6,476 bases of DNA from contig DAOVQI010000197.1 of NCBI GenBank assembly GCA_030628785.1, positions 1 to 6,476 of the forward strand. Reading direction: 5' to 3'. This DNA is from Bacteroidota bacterium (GTDB taxonomy: Bacteria; Bacteroidota; Bacteroidia; Bacteroidales; VadinHA17). Below the pieces are notes generated by a model. The model ran no database searches and was not told the DNA's origin. It saw only the letters and a program-made list of their open reading frames with translations. The translations under genes were made by a program, and so were the position numbers. Positions 1-6,380 of the stretch are shown here, in pieces (positions within the stretch are counted from its first letter, which is position 1; every line of letters starts with the position of its first letter).

Positions 1-415
1 GAAGAATAAGGCTTTTGATCAACGGTTTGCCCGGCCATATACTAATTGACTTTCCCTCTGTTCCGGTCCATGTAGCGACACCTCTTTAATAAGGGATGGT
101 AGTTGGACCGGTATTTCTTTTATGAACCATTTTTTCTACAATAATCGAACACCTCCAGTGTTCCTTGTCTCGGAGTAAAATGGGATGACCTTTTTGTAAA
201 AATTTCTATCTTTTCAAAATATTATTCCTTTTCATTCGTCTAAAGAAGTAGATATGCATGTTAGCTTTTTCAGGTGGAATAAAAAGGAAATTTTATCGGG
301 AATAACAAGCTCAGAATTATTCAGATTATCTAAAAAGCATAATAGGACCTATAGTTTTAAAAAAACAAATAACATCAAGTAATAGAAAAAGGTTGAAATC
401 AGAATTTTGTAAATG
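1..415. other. Unassigned intergenic or decayed region
   Basis: I find no gene here that I can defend. The first 200 bases look less AT-rich than what follows and carry short open stretches on both strands: plus 3-89, ending in TAA; minus 205-86, ending in TAA; and minus 85-1, open to the edge but with no ATG or GTG start. None resembles a family I know. A perfect 8-bp inverted repeat, CCGGTCCA at 63-70 and TGGACCGG at 104-111, encloses 33 nt, and a second small dyad (GAACAC / GTGTTC) lies at 147-163. An ATG at 254 opens a 42-codon frame to TAA at 380-382, lysine- and serine-rich and unrecognised. This could be the tail of a gene lying to the left, a decayed gene, or plain spacer. Confidence 0.4.
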
Positions 416-559
416 TTGGGCTGAAGCCCAAATTTGCGATTGATTAACTAACCCCGGCCTAAAGAAGCTGTGTTAAAATAAAAACAAATGACTAACCCCG
501 CCATTTATGGCGGGGACTAAGAGCAATAACTAATATCGGGCTTTAGCCCAGCAATATTA
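416..559. repeat. Cluster of short interspersed hairpin units
   Basis: Three hairpins with 2-nt loops follow one another: TTGGGCT / AGCCCAA at 416-431 (loop GA), CCCCGCCAT / ATGGCGGGG at 496-515 (loop TT), and GGGCT / AGCCC at 538-549 (loop TT). The last sits inside a wider dyad with TAATAT at 531-536 and ATATTA at 554-559. The decamer ACTAACCCCG occurs at 447-456 and again at 491-500. The first copy is followed by GCCTAAAG but lacks a matching second arm, so it looks like a broken unit. The stem sequences differ but the design repeats, which points to an array of related units rather than a single terminator. I know this style from intergenic DNA of Bacteroidota; no named family is claimed. 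Confidence 0.6.
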
Positions 560-576
560 TAAGCATCAGTTAGTTA

Positions 577-647
577 GGGACTACCCGCCTGCCGTTACTA
601 TGGCTTGTGCGGTAGCGGGCAGGAAGTCCCAAATAAAGGGGGTAGTC
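577..647. repeat. REP-like structured element upstream of the sigma factor gene
   Basis: The outer arms GGGACT (577-582) and AGTCCC (625-630) are perfectly complementary. Inside them CCTGCC (588-593) can pair with GGCAGG (618-623), and TAC (596-598) with GTA (612-614), giving one long interrupted hairpin. A third segment, GGGTAGTC at 640-647, is complementary to GACTACCC at 579-586 and so competes with AGTCCC for the same left arm. The octamers CCCGCCTG and CGGGCAGG found here also occur in the dyad at 4617-4685. It ends 52 nt before the sigma factor start, so it may lie in that operon's leader or just upstream of its promoter; I could not find a clear TAnnTTTG box to decide which. Confidence 0.55.
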
Positions 648-699
648 ATAATTAATTTGGAAAAAATGGAAAAAAATACTAAGAATAAATTTCTTATTT

Positions 700-1263
700 A
701 TGGTGCCCGGGAAAAATAAGAATATTGAGCTAACAGTTCAAAAGGAGAGCAGCCGGTTGTTAAACTTCATTAAAAAAAGAATTCCGGATGAAGAAGATGC
801 AAAGGATATTCTGCAAGATGTTTTTTATCAGTTTGTTATTGGATACGAAGAAATAAAAGTTTTGGATAATGTTGCTTCATGGTTGTTTAAAGTTGCACGA
901 AATAAAATTATCGACCGGTCGAGGAAAAAGAAACCTGAACCTTTGAGCAACAAACAAATAACCATGAATGGCGACGATTCAGAAGGACCGCTTTTTCTGG
1001 AAGATATTCTTCCTGCATTGACCAGGGATCCAGTCGATGAATTGATGCGGTCAGTCATATGGGATGAAATAGAAGGAGCTTTGGAGGAATTACCGGAGGA
1101 ACAAAAAGAGGTATTTGTTTTGCATGAATTTGAAGATAAAAACTTTAAGGAAATCTCAGCCATGACAGGTGAGAGTGTAAATACACTCCTGTCCAGAAAA
1201 AGGTATGCTGTTTTGTACCTCCGTGAATGTCTTCAGGAATTGTATAACCAGTTAAAATTTTAA
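700..1263 (+). CDS. ECF-type RNA polymerase sigma-70 family factor
   Basis: This 187-residue protein has the two-domain build of an extracytoplasmic-function sigma factor, which binds core RNA polymerase and directs it to a dedicated set of promoters. Region 2 lies at about residues 18-78, with the typical acidic DAKDILQDVF stretch (33-42) and the ASWLFKVARNKIIDRSR stretch (59-75) that carries the -10-recognition helix. An acidic linker of about 45 residues follows. Region 4 is at about 123-183, with LEELPEEQKEVFVLHEFED (128-146) and a helix-turn-helix covering FKEISAMTGESVNTLLSRKRYA (149-170). The length is normal for the family. The start at 700 is the first in-frame ATG before region 2; a short out-of-frame reading frame (666-719) overlaps it. 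The next gene begins 4 nt downstream, so the two are surely co-transcribed. The ECF subgroup and its target genes cannot be told from the sequence. Confidence 0.93.
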   Translation: MVPGKNKNIELTVQKESSRLLNFIKKRIPDEEDAKDILQDVFYQFVIGYEEIKVLDNVASWLFKVARNKIIDRSRKKKPEPLSNKQITMNGDDSEGPLFLEDILPALTRDPVDELMRSVIWDEIEGALEELPEEQKEVFVLHEFEDKNFKEISAMTGESVNTLLSRKRYAVLYLRECLQELYNQLKF

Positions 1264-1267
1264 TATT

Positions 1268-1627
1268 ATGAAAACACATTATGGATTTAAAATCGGAAAA
1301 TTTGTCTTATTGGGTATTGCAGCTATTACAATATTTACTTTTATTGTAATGCTATTATGGAATTGGCTGATTCCCATAATATTTAACGGACCTGTAGTAA
1401 CATTCTGGCAGGCTGCCGGATTACTGCTTTTATCAAAAATCATCTTCTCGGGGATATGGAAAGATCATAAACCTTTTGATGACAAAAGGTCAATTTGGAG
1501 AAAGAAGTTTGAGGAGAAACTGAATAACATATCGGAAGAGGAAATGGAAAAATTCAAATCAAAGTTCCATAGTAAGTGGTTTCGTCATGGACCTTTTGAT
1601 GCGAAGAAAGAAGAGGAAAAAGAGTAG
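1268..1627 (+). CDS. Small two-helix membrane protein, possible partner of the sigma factor
   Basis: The 119-residue product has two strongly hydrophobic segments, at about residues 11-38 and 43-61, joined by a short loop (FNGPVV). A cytosolic-looking, highly charged tail rich in Lys and Glu follows, with a likely helix at about 73-105. The motif H-x-PFD occurs twice, at 67-71 (HKPFD) and 107-111 (HGPFD). I recall similar small Bacteroidota proteins with a TFWQA..LLLLSKI-type second helix near sigma factor genes, but I know no assigned function. It is 4 nt behind the sigma gene and ahead of a strong terminator, so the pair form a closed operon. A membrane anti-sigma or signal-input role is inference only: there is no zinc-binding HxxxCxxC anti-sigma motif and no periplasmic domain of any size. 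Confidence 0.8.
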   Translation: MKTHYGFKIGKFVLLGIAAITIFTFIVMLLWNWLIPIIFNGPVVTFWQAAGLLLLSKIIFSGIWKDHKPFDDKRSIWRKKFEEKLNNISEEEMEKFKSKFHSKWFRHGPFDAKKEEEKE

Positions 1628-1632
1628 CTTAT

Positions 1633-1665
1633 AACCCCGACAGGGTTGTGAACCCTGTCGGGGTT
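1633..1665 (+). terminator. Rho-independent terminator of the sigma operon
   Basis: A perfect 15-bp GC-rich stem (arm AACCCCGACAGGGTT and its exact complement) closes a 3-nt GTG loop, 5 nt after the stop codon of the small membrane protein. The plus strand continues TTTCATT, a short U-run. Because the stem starts with AA and ends with TT it could also work on the opposite strand, although the minus-strand gene already has its own hairpin at 1747-1778. Confidence 0.8.
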
Positions 1666-1746
1666 TCATTAAAGAAACATCCATGGACGATTTTCTTCAA
1701 TTTACTCTTGATTAGAATTTCCCGAATCCTTTTGAGGGTGTAAGAA

Positions 1747-1778
1747 ACTCGTCAGACGACTCTAGTCGTCGGACGAGT
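1747..1778 (-). terminator. Terminator of the 203-residue hypothetical gene
   Basis: A 15-bp inverted repeat with a single mismatch (left arm ACTCGTCAGACGACT) and a 2-nt loop. Read on the minus strand it begins 13 nt past the stop codon at 1792 and is followed by TTTCTTAC, a U-rich tail, while the plus-strand side has none. The inner GACGACT / AGTCGTC core is shared with hairpins at 2437-2456 and 3231-3249. Together with 1633-1665 it insulates two convergent transcription units. Confidence 0.75.
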
Positions 1779-1791
1779 GATGTAATAAGTT

Positions 1792-2403
1792 TTACATTTT
1801 TTTCCTGAGTATGTCTTCAAGTATTTTTGCAATTTCTTCCGGAGTATAATGATCCACATTCTTTAAATCAACAGAAGAAAGAGCTTGCTCCAGGATATCC
1901 ATTTTTTCCTCTAAAAAAGCTATTTTTTCTATTAGTCTGTTTCTGTCTCCGGTATTCCAATAATCACCCTCATCGATCACTTCTAAACCGGGTACATATT
2001 GCTTTTTTAAAAATTGTAGCAGTTTAATGATTGATATATGAATATCGGGTGGGGCAAATTGAGTCTTTACTGAGTTGTATGAATTTTCCGGTTTTAGCTT
2101 TCCTTCATGGATCAGTACCATATTTATCGGAGTTCGCAGATATCCTTTACTATCAAAGAAAATTGGCAGGGGCTCACAATCCGGATGTAGATTGATCTGT
2201 ATACCTTTTAATGATAAATGACCGGTAATCTCAGCTTTATTATTTGAATAAGATAATCTCGTAGTTGCCGGCTTATTCCAATCTTCGTTTAACGAATTCC
2301 ATTTCCATTTCATTATTTCGGAAATATCCTTGAATTCATCTATCACTGATTCTGCTTTTTGCAGGTTGTTCAGTCTTCCTTTGAAATGTACCGTTATTCC
2401 CAT
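1792..2403 (-). CDS. Hypothetical protein, conserved-looking, function unknown
   Basis: This is a 203-residue soluble protein with no signal peptide or membrane segment. I have the impression of having seen relatives in Bacteroidota, but I cannot assign a domain name. The N-terminal part (1-115) looks alpha/beta: a strand MGITVHFKG, a helix with ESVIDEFKDISEIM (18-31), then strand-like stretches and a HPDCEPLPIFFDSKGYLRTP segment (73-92) rich in residues often conserved in a core. A KTQFAPPDIHISIIKLLQFLKKQY segment (113-136) leads to the WNTGD turn (149-153). Residues 154-178 are heptad-like (LIEKIAFLEEKMDILEQAL), probably a coiled coil or helical pair, and the charged tail ends in KKM. The gene stands alone between hairpins; I see no TAnnTTTG box just upstream. 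The sustained protein-like composition and its terminator argue that it is real. Confidence 0.8.
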   Translation of the reverse strand: MGITVHFKGRLNNLQKAESVIDEFKDISEIMKWKWNSLNEDWNKPATTRLSYSNNKAEITGHLSLKGIQINLHPDCEPLPIFFDSKGYLRTPINMVLIHEGKLKPENSYNSVKTQFAPPDIHISIIKLLQFLKKQYVPGLEVIDEGDYWNTGDRNRLIEKIAFLEEKMDILEQALSSVDLKNVDHYTPEEIAKILEDILRKKM

Positions 2404-2436
2404 AAAATTATTTTTTTAGTTAGGCTGGAACAGTAA

Positions 2437-2456
2437 AACGACTTTCCAAAGTCGTT
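2437..2456 (-). terminator. Hairpin with AACGACT core, possible terminator
   Basis: A perfect 9-bp stem (AACGACTTT and AAAGTCGTT) with a 2-nt loop. On the minus strand it continues into a short T-run (TTTT counting the stem end), so it could stop transcripts coming from the adenosyltransferase gene about 180 nt upstream. It lies 34 nt ahead of the 203-residue gene, so it may equally sit in that gene's promoter or leader region. The plus-strand side has no T-run. Confidence 0.5.
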
Positions 2457-2472
2457 CTTGCATTTGTAGACC

Positions 2473-2505
2473 AGTCAGGGCTTGACTTAAGGTCAAACCC
2501 TGACT
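2473..2505. repeat. Interrupted 14-bp inverted repeat
   Basis: AGTCAGGG (2473-2480) pairs with CCCTGACT (2498-2505), and after one mismatch TTGAC (2482-2486) pairs with GTCAA (2492-2496), leaving a 5-nt loop. Neither strand has a T-run after it, so a classic terminator is doubtful; it may be another interspersed hairpin repeat or an RNA-stability element. The rest of 2506-2637 is AT-rich and I see no gene in it. Confidence 0.5.
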
Positions 2506-2637
2506 AAATTATTTATCCTAATCCTTTGTCGCTTTTTCCATAAACTCCTCGATAAAATAATGGTATTTATGAAATTAATTGAATGATTAAATTCAGCAGC
2601 GGGGTTTACGCAGTCCGCTTGGGTAAATTGTTAAGTC

Positions 2638-3153
2638 TTATCTCTCAATGCCATTACGAGCTTTTACACCTCTATCGTAATAATGTTTAATACATTTCAT
2701 TTCTGTTACTAAATCTGCTCTTTTTATTATTTTCTCCGGTGCGTATCTCCCGGTTAATATTAATTCAATATCTTTTGGTCGCTGGTACAATAATTCCAAT
2801 ACTTTTTCTTCTTTAATTAATCCAAACCAAATTGCTACATTTATTTCATCTAATATGATAATATCGTAATTTCCTTCTTTCATCTTCTCCAAACATCTTT
2901 TCAAACCGTAATTTGATTTCATGATATATTCTTCAGTAATTTTATCTTTTGTTATACATTTTTCAGCACCAAACTGTTCAACATCAATATACTGGTTTCC
3001 TCTTAATACTTTCACTTCCCCATATACCTGTCCTTTCATAAACTGGCCTATATAGGTTCTCTTTCCATGCCCTGATGCCCTTATAGCTTGTCCAAATGCG
3101 GCAGTGGTTTTTCCCTTTCCATTCCCAGTATATACCTGAACATATCCTTTCAT
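2638..3153 (-). CDS. cobO: Corrinoid (cob(I)yrinic acid a,c-diamide) adenosyltransferase
   Basis: The enzyme transfers the 5'-deoxyadenosyl group of ATP to the cobalt of reduced corrinoids, giving the coenzyme B12 form; it is cytosolic. With the start at 3153 the protein has 171 residues, a normal length for this class. It opens MKGYVQVYTGNGKGKTTAA, with the family's N-terminal P-loop GNGKGKTT at 10-17. A Walker B-like IIILDEIN follows at 98-105, then LILTGRYAPEKIIKRADLVTEM (131-152) and the closing HYYDRGVKARNGIER (157-171), all typical of BtuR/CobO. A longer frame begins at 3192, but its extra 13 residues come before the usual MKGY start, and AGGAAA sits 7 nt before the inner ATG. The gene lies 96 nt behind ribH, past a terminator, so it probably has its own promoter. 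No B12 box or cobalamin riboswitch is visible upstream. Confidence 0.93.
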   Translation of the reverse strand: MKGYVQVYTGNGKGKTTAAFGQAIRASGHGKRTYIGQFMKGQVYGEVKVLRGNQYIDVEQFGAEKCITKDKITEEYIMKSNYGLKRCLEKMKEGNYDIIILDEINVAIWFGLIKEEKVLELLYQRPKDIELILTGRYAPEKIIKRADLVTEMKCIKHYYDRGVKARNGIER

Positions 3154-3160
3154 ATTACTT

Positions 3161-3166
3161 TTTCCT
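3161..3166 (-). promoter_or_regulatory. Ribosome binding site deciding the cobO start
   Basis: On the minus strand AGGAAA stands 7 nt before the ATG at 3153. Most other starts in the window lack such a purine core, so its position supports 3153 over the upstream in-frame ATG at 3192. Confidence 0.55.
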
Positions 3167-3230
3167 GTTATTTTACTTACGACAAATCTCACGCATCCTC
3201 CGCGGGGTGGATCAAATGCAGCTTTTGAAA

Positions 3231-3249
3231 AACGACTCGGAGAGTCGTT
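3231..3249 (-). terminator. Rho-independent terminator of the TPR-ribH operon
   Basis: Read on the minus strand, AACGACTC and GAGTCGTT form a perfect 8-bp stem with a 3-nt loop and run into a stretch of five T (counting the stem end). It touches the ribH stop codon with no gap. It is the clearest terminator among the three hairpins with the ACGACT / AGTCGT core. Confidence 0.8.
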
Positions 3250-3747
3250 CTACATGTTTTTCATTTCATGGTGCAGGTGGATCATTTTTATGGCTGCTAT
3301 TGCTGCCTCACTTCCTTTGTTTCCGTATTTACCACCTGCACGGTCTTTTGCCTGCTGCAGGTTATAAGTTGTTAAAACACCAAAAATGAACGGGATATTG
3401 TAGTTTAGGTTGAGATCGGTAATTCCTTGTGTTACTGCCTGGCAGATATAAGTAAAATGCGGGGTTTCGCCCTGAATAACACATCCCAGACATATTACAG
3501 CATCAACATCTGAATATTTTGCCATGAACTGAGCCCCGAGAGTGAGCTCAAAGCTTCCCGGTACATATTTCTTCAGTATATTCTCTCCTTTGATGCCATA
3601 CTTCAATAAAGTATCGTATGCTCCCTGGTAAAGGACTTCGGTAATCTCCTTGTTCCATTCGGCAATAACAATTCCGATCCTCATGTCTTCAGCAGAAGGA
3701 GTGCCTTTAAGTTTAATATCGGAAAACTTCTGTAGGTTAGTTGCCAT
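3250..3747 (-). CDS. ribH: 6,7-dimethyl-8-ribityllumazine synthase
   Basis: RibH condenses 5-amino-6-ribitylamino-uracil with 3,4-dihydroxy-2-butanone 4-phosphate, the next-to-last step of riboflavin synthesis; the family forms pentamers or 60-subunit shells in the cytosol. The 165 residues show the family's landmarks in order: IGIVIAEWNKEIT (24-36) with the aromatic residue that stacks on the substrate, VPGSFELTLGAQ (62-73), GCVIQGETPHFTYI (88-101) with the catalytic-type His97, and FGVLTTYNLQQAKDRAGGKYGNKGSEAA (122-149), including the phosphate-contacting Arg136 region. Many homologues have an acidic or polar residue after GVLTT, while this one has Tyr; the core is otherwise intact. The start lies 3 nt after the stop of the TPR gene, which indicates translational coupling. 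A terminator follows the stop immediately. No FMN riboswitch is visible ahead of the operon. Confidence 0.97.
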   Translation of the reverse strand: MATNLQKFSDIKLKGTPSAEDMRIGIVIAEWNKEITEVLYQGAYDTLLKYGIKGENILKKYVPGSFELTLGAQFMAKYSDVDAVICLGCVIQGETPHFTYICQAVTQGITDLNLNYNIPFIFGVLTTYNLQQAKDRAGGKYGNKGSEAAIAAIKMIHLHHEMKNM

Positions 3748-3750
3748 TAT

Positions 3751-4440
3751 TTAATCGATTTCCAATTTAGCCCTGGTAATATATTTTTCAATGGATCTTC
3801 CTTCACTGCTATCCGGATATTTCTTCTGGATTATTTTGTAGATATCAAGAGCATTTTTGTAGTTTCCCAATTCTTCGTAAACTATGCCTGCTTTCATATG
3901 ATAGATAGGACTGACGAATTCATTATCTACCAGATTGGCTGCTTTGTTATAGTATGAAATAGCTTCTTCAGGCTCTTCCAATTCCAGAAAAGCATCACCA
4001 ATGGCTCCGAGAGCGATGGGAGCCAGCATTAAATCATCGGAATTAAACTTCTTTAAATAGTCGATCGCAAGTTCATATTCACCGGACTTGAGGTAAGAAA
4101 TACCTGCATAATAATGTGCAAGATTGGCAGATTTTGTGATTTTATACTCTTCGATGATATCAAGAAATCCCAAATAATTACCATCTCCATAAAGAGCAAG
4201 ATCAAAGGAATCCCTTTCAAAATATTGTTCTGCAACAAACATCTGTGAATGAGCTTCTTCCTCCGAAGGAGCAACAATAAACCGTTTAAAAGCAAGGAAA
4301 CCAATTACGACAACCACGATTGCAAGAACAACAGTGGTCAGGATTTTCTGATTTTCTTCGATAAATTGTTCGGTCTTGCTTAATGCACTTTCGACATCCT
4401 GAATTCTGTCCTTAGCTGCACTCTTTTTCTTTTTAGCCAT
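3751..4440 (-). CDS. Membrane-anchored tetratricopeptide repeat protein
   Basis: The 229-residue protein starts with a lysine-rich cytosolic segment (MAKKKKSAAK) and a helix at 11-31, followed by one transmembrane helix at about 33-52 (LTTVVLAIVVVVIGFLAF). The rest should lie in the periplasm. It contains an ESxEEAHSQMF-like helix region and then at least three TPR-type helix pairs: about 107-136 (AHYYAGISYLKSGEYELAIDYLKKF), 142-175 (IALGAIGDAFLELEEPEEAISYYNKA) and 179-212 (IYHMKAGIVYEELGNYKNALDIYKIIQKKYP). The build recalls YfgM-like or tol-pal/BamD-type helper proteins that hold envelope partners, but the ligand is unknown. It is the first gene of a two-gene unit with ribH, a pairing I recall in Bacteroidota; no functional link with riboflavin is known to me. 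A good promoter lies 38 nt upstream. Confidence 0.9.
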   Translation of the reverse strand: MAKKKKSAAKDRIQDVESALSKTEQFIEENQKILTTVVLAIVVVVIGFLAFKRFIVAPSEEEAHSQMFVAEQYFERDSFDLALYGDGNYLGFLDIIEEYKITKSANLAHYYAGISYLKSGEYELAIDYLKKFNSDDLMLAPIALGAIGDAFLELEEPEEAISYYNKAANLVDNEFVSPIYHMKAGIVYEELGNYKNALDIYKIIQKKYPDSSEGRSIEKYITRAKLEID

Positions 4441-4478
4441 TGTTTTATAAAATATTAATTTTAATTGGTAAATTTCCG

Positions 4479-4510
4479 CAAATGTAATTTTTTTAGCTTT
4501 TATATTGAAA
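4479..4510 (-). promoter_or_regulatory. Bacteroidota-type promoter for the TPR-ribH operon
   Basis: On the minus strand TTTC (4510-4507) is followed after 20 bp by TACATTTG (4486-4479), a full match to the TAnnTTTG -7 box with a near-match -33 box. Transcription would begin at about 4473, giving a leader of roughly 30 nt rich in A and T. Confidence 0.65.
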
Positions 4511-4573
4511 TATTCTAATGAAAAAGATTCAGGAAGTTGCAGTTGTATTAGGGAGAGGTAGTGGTAGTTTTTA

Positions 4574-4609
4574 AAGGATAAGGTTAAGACTGAGGTTGAG
4601 GTTTAGGAG
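4574..4609 (+). repeat. Degenerate hexamer tandem repeat (RAGGYT type)
   Basis: Six consecutive hexamers read AAGGAT, AAGGTT, AAGACT, GAGGTT, GAGGTT and TAGGAG. Two more units (AAGGTT, GAGGTT) occur at 4865-4876. The same strand and phase of unit reappears in a cleaner form at 6311-6340, on the other side of recF. Confidence 0.6.
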
Positions 4610-4616
4610 GGGGGAA

Positions 4617-4685
4617 ATCCGTCCGACCGCCCGCCTGAATGAAAGAATTCATTCTTTCGGGCAGGCTTGAGTCGGTCCGACGGAT
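4617..4685. repeat. REP-like nested palindrome
   Basis: Outer arms at 4617-4629 (ATCCGTCCGACCG) and 4673-4685 are complementary over 13 bp with one mismatch. Inside, GCCTG (4633-4637) and CAGGC (4662-4666) flank a palindromic core where GAATGAA / TTCATTC and AAAGAAT / ATTCTTT give two alternative pairings around an EcoRI-like GAATTC. CCCGCCTG (4630-4637) and CGGGCAGG (4658-4665) also occur at 584-591 and 616-623. I read it as a small interspersed element, perhaps moved by a REP-associated transposase encoded elsewhere; no transposase is present here. Confidence 0.6.
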
Positions 4686-4710
4686 GTAGGGGTGGATAGA
4701 TGTGGAAAGC

Positions 4711-4800
4711 AAGGAGCATGGAGAAAGACGAAAGGACGAAGGATGAAAAGGCATGGAGCTTGGGGCATGGGGCGAAGAGCAGAGAGCTGAGACTGAGAGA
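4711..4800 (+). repeat. Purine-rich low-complexity stretch with GCATGG repeats
   Basis: The plus strand is strongly biased to G and A. The octamer GCATGGRG occurs at 4716-4723, 4751-4758 and 4765-4772. Long open frames cross it on both strands, but their translations are low-complexity and look nothing like a protein family, so I treat it as degenerate repeat DNA. Its base composition is sharply different from the neighbouring genes. Confidence 0.5.
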
Positions 4801-4855
4801 GACCTGCCAGGGTTTTCCCGAAGAGATGCCTGTGGCAGGAAAACCTGGCAGAGTC
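4801..4855. repeat. Imperfect inverted repeat with inner hairpin
   Basis: CTGCCAGG (4804-4811) pairs with CCTGGCAG (4844-4851), and TTTTCC (4813-4818) with GGAAAA (4838-4843), with a single bulged base between. GAC (4801-4803) and GTC (4853-4855) extend the stem. Inside lies a small TGCC / GGCA hairpin with a TGT loop (4827-4837). It is the second structured dyad in this interval. Between it and 5008 I see only AT-rich spacer with two more hexamer units at 4865-4876. Confidence 0.5.
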
Positions 4856-5008
4856 TGGGAACAAAAGGTTGAGGTTCGAGTGGTGTGTATGGTAGTTTGC
4901 AGGAAAAATGAATATCCAATATCTGCCGAGGCATCCCTAAGGGAGAATTTCTAATAATGAATGGTAAAAAGCAGTGACAAATAATGTGTACAAACTAAAA
5001 ACTAAAAA

Positions 5009-5049
5009 TCCCGAATATTAGTAAATCAAAGATTTCTGTTTTTTCGGGA
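5009..5049. repeat. Dyad just upstream of the recF promoter
   Basis: TCCCGAA (5009-5015) and TTCGGGA (5043-5049) are perfectly complementary; within them AAATC (5023-5027) and GATTT (5031-5035) can form a small inner stem. It ends 11 bp before the -33 box of recF. It could be a binding site, an interspersed repeat or a weak terminator; no T-run follows on the plus strand. Confidence 0.4.
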
Positions 5050-5060
5050 CTACAAACCAA

Positions 5061-5091
5061 TTTCACCAATTAACCAAAATTCGTATTTTTG
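5061..5091 (+). promoter_or_regulatory. Bacteroidota-type promoter for recF
   Basis: TTTC (5061-5064) is separated by 19 bp from TATTTTTG (5084-5091), which fits TAnnTTTG exactly. Transcription would begin near 5097, leaving a leader of about 40 nt. No Shine-Dalgarno core stands out; the bases before the ATG are A-rich, as is usual in this phylum. Confidence 0.65.
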
Positions 5092-5138
5092 TGTTTTGTT
5101 GAACTGATATTTTTAATACAACAAACCCAGGAAAAAGA

Positions 5139-6248
5139 ATGCATCTGGAGAACATTTTTTTACAGAATTTTAAAAATTATTCCAAGGTTGAACTTAATTT
5201 TTCGTCCAGGATAAATTGTATTGTTGGCAACAATGGTGTTGGTAAGACGAATATCTTAGATGCGATTCATTATTTATCATTAACCAAAAGTTTTTTTAAT
5301 AGCATCGATAGTCAGAATATAAAGTATGACAAAGATTTTTTTACTATTGAGGGTTGGTTTGTCAGAGAAAACAGGACAGAACATGTATTTTGTGGTTTAA
5401 AGAAAAATAAAAAAAAACAATTTAAGAGGAACAAGAAGGTATATGATCGTTTAGCCGATCATATCGGTTTATTGCCGGTTGTTATGATTTCTCCGGCTGA
5501 CAGCAGTTTAATTACTGAAGGAAGTGACGAACGCAGAAGGTTTATAAATACTATTATTTCGCTGTATGACAAACCTTATCTGGATGATTTGATCAATTAC
5601 AATCACGCTTTGGTTCAACGTAACCGTTTATTAAAAGATTTTGTGAAGTTAAATCGGTTTGAACATGAGTCTGTCGAACTTTGGGATGAACAGTTGATAC
5701 CTTTGGGCGAAAGAATCCACAAGAAACGTGTTGATTGTATAAATCGGCTTTTACCTATCTTTCAGACCTATTACAGTTCAATAGCGATGGATAAGGAAAG
5801 AGTTGAATTAACATACTATTCGCACCTGAACAATGGAAGTTTCAGGGATTTGTTACTAAATGCGCTACAAAAAGACAGGGTTCTTCAATACACTACAGTA
5901 GGTATTCATAAAGATGACCTGGTTTTAGACCTGGATGGATACCCGATTAAACGGGTTGGGTCCCAGGGCCAACAAAAAACATATCTTTTAGCCTTGAAAC
6001 TCGCAAAATTTGAATTCATCAAAAAAGTGGTTGGATTTGACCCGATTCTACTCATGGATGATATTTTCGATAAATTTGATAAAGAAAGGGTGAAACAGAT
6101 CATTCAGTTGGTGGCTGATCAGAATTTCGGGCAGATATTTTTTACGGATACCCATCAGGACCGGTTAGAGACCATTCTTTCCGGGCTGGCAATAGATTAC
6201 AAATTATTCACTATTAATGAAAAAATTATAGAAATAGGACATAGCTAA
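5139..6248 (+). CDS. recF: DNA replication and repair protein RecF
   Basis: RecF is an SMC-like ATPase that, with RecO and RecR, loads RecA onto gapped single-stranded DNA at stalled forks. The 369 residues are a normal family length. The N-terminus MHLENIFLQNFKNYSKVELNF leads to Walker A GNNGVGKTN (30-38). The lid and arm region has the familiar ISPADSSLITEGSDERRRFIN stretch (117-137) and LINYNHALVQRNRLLK (151-166). IHKDDLVL (256-263) and the ABC signature VGSQGQQKTYLLALKLA (273-289) follow, then Walker B ILLMDDIFDKFD (303-314) and FFTDTH (334-339) with the switch-type His. All ATPase motifs are present, so the protein should be active. It is divergent from the TPR-ribH unit. In many Bacteroidota a DUF721/DciA-like gene follows recF; here a four-helix-bundle gene comes first. 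Confidence 0.97.
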   Translation: MHLENIFLQNFKNYSKVELNFSSRINCIVGNNGVGKTNILDAIHYLSLTKSFFNSIDSQNIKYDKDFFTIEGWFVRENRTEHVFCGLKKNKKKQFKRNKKVYDRLADHIGLLPVVMISPADSSLITEGSDERRRFINTIISLYDKPYLDDLINYNHALVQRNRLLKDFVKLNRFEHESVELWDEQLIPLGERIHKKRVDCINRLLPIFQTYYSSIAMDKERVELTYYSHLNNGSFRDLLLNALQKDRVLQYTTVGIHKDDLVLDLDGYPIKRVGSQGQQKTYLLALKLAKFEFIKKVVGFDPILLMDDIFDKFDKERVKQIIQLVADQNFGQIFFTDTHQDRLETILSGLAIDYKLFTINEKIIEIGHS

Positions 6249-6264
6249 GCAAATTAATTAAAAA

Positions 6265-6295
6265 TTTAACAAATATAAATAATATTCTAATTTTG
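6265..6295 (+). promoter_or_regulatory. Likely promoter for the four-helix-bundle gene
   Basis: TTTA (6265-6268) is followed after 19 bp by TAATTTTG (6288-6295), a full TAnnTTTG match. Transcription would begin near 6301, so the hexamer repeat at 6311-6340 would lie in the leader of the downstream gene. The surrounding DNA is very AT-rich, so a chance match is possible. Confidence 0.5.
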
Positions 6296-6310
6296 AAATT
6301 CAATGCTTCA

Positions 6311-6340
6311 AAGGCTAAGGCTAAGGCTGAGGCTAAGGGA
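6311..6340 (+). repeat. Hexamer tandem repeat (AAGGCT)
   Basis: The units are AAGGCT three times, then GAGGCT and a decayed AAGGGA, followed by more AGG-containing sequence to about 6354. It lies between recF and the next gene, 41 bases before that gene's start. It shares its unit type and orientation with 4574-4609 and 4865-4876. Confidence 0.7.
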
Positions 6341-6380
6341 GGTAAGAGGTTTTAAAAGTTTAGGGCATAAATAATAAAAG